From S139-23 sp047639315 (GTDB taxonomy: Bacteria > Planctomycetota > GCA-002687715 > DRQF01), in contig JBLINQ010000223.1 of assembly GCA_047639315.1 (NCBI GenBank), positions 1 to 6,530 on the forward strand: a stretch of 6,530 nucleotides of DNA, given 5' to 3'. Shown here piece after piece: positions 6,423 through 6,530 of this stretch; positions within the stretch are counted from its first letter, which is position 1, and each line of letters opens with the position of its first letter. Below the pieces are notes generated by a model. It saw only the letters and a list, made by a program, of their open reading frames with translations. It did no database searches and was not told the DNA's origin. The translations under genes were made by a program, and so were the position numbers.

Positions 6423-6436
6423 GCCAAGGAAGTAGA

Positions 6437-6471
6437 ACGCGGACCGCTTTCTCTTCGTGCAGAATCCGCGT
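6437..6471 (+). terminator. Hairpin after the 6422 stop
   Basis: ACGCGGA (6437-6443) and TCCGCGT (6465-6471) form a perfect 7-bp stem around 21 bases. A second small stem, GGCGT (6485-6489) with ACGCC (6496-6500), follows. Neither has a clear U-run. They lie 15-80 bases after the broken frame's stop and may be its old transcript end. Confidence 0.25.
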
Positions 6472-6509
6472 GATGTCGGAAACAGGCGTTCATTTACGCC
6501 GTCTTGCAG

Positions 6510-6530
6510 TTGATTGTTGATTGTTGATTG
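6510..6530 (+). repeat. Heptanucleotide tandem repeat at the window edge
   Basis: Three exact copies of TTGATTG fill the last 21 bases and run off the window, so the full copy number is unknown. Confidence 0.85.

Overview
The window looks like a piece of an environmental bacterial chromosome, most likely from the Planctomycetota or a related PVC lineage. This is an inference: it rests on a secreted family S1 sulfatase with a formylglycine motif, a stand-alone CheY paired with a CheC/CheX-like protein, low gene density and long gaps. No rRNA, tRNA, CRISPR array or intact mobile element is visible.

Layout. (1) Bases 1-456 hold no convincing intact gene, only a short open frame (8-208) that may be the tail of a decayed gene. 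(2) Bases 457-1335, + strand, hold a two-gene signalling unit: a 120-residue CheY-type receiver and, 30 bases later, a 161-residue protein carrying the D-x3-E-x2-N signature of CheC/CheX/FliY phosphatases. They plausibly form a phosphorylation/dephosphorylation pair. (3) Bases 1336-2113 have no intact gene, but minus-strand open segments in three successive frames look like one gene broken by frameshifts. (4) Bases 2114-5750, all on the minus strand, hold three genes in the order sulfatase, SAM-dependent methyltransferase, YdjM-type membrane hydrolase. Gaps of 164 and 200 bases make a shared transcript possible but unproven. The methyltransferase seems to have lost its original C-terminus by a frameshift. 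(5) Bases 5751-6530, + strand, contain gene relics: a collapsed ATP-grasp protein with a stop codon near its start and a large internal deletion, then a reading frame broken by an in-frame TGA. The window ends in three exact copies of a 7-bp repeat.

Nothing here amounts to a clearly new multi-gene system. The most notable signals are the ATP-grasp relic, the compact CheY + CheC/CheX-like pair, and the repeated frame breaks at four or five loci. The breaks mean either real gene decay or an assembly with uncorrected indels. Read-level data would separate these two explanations.
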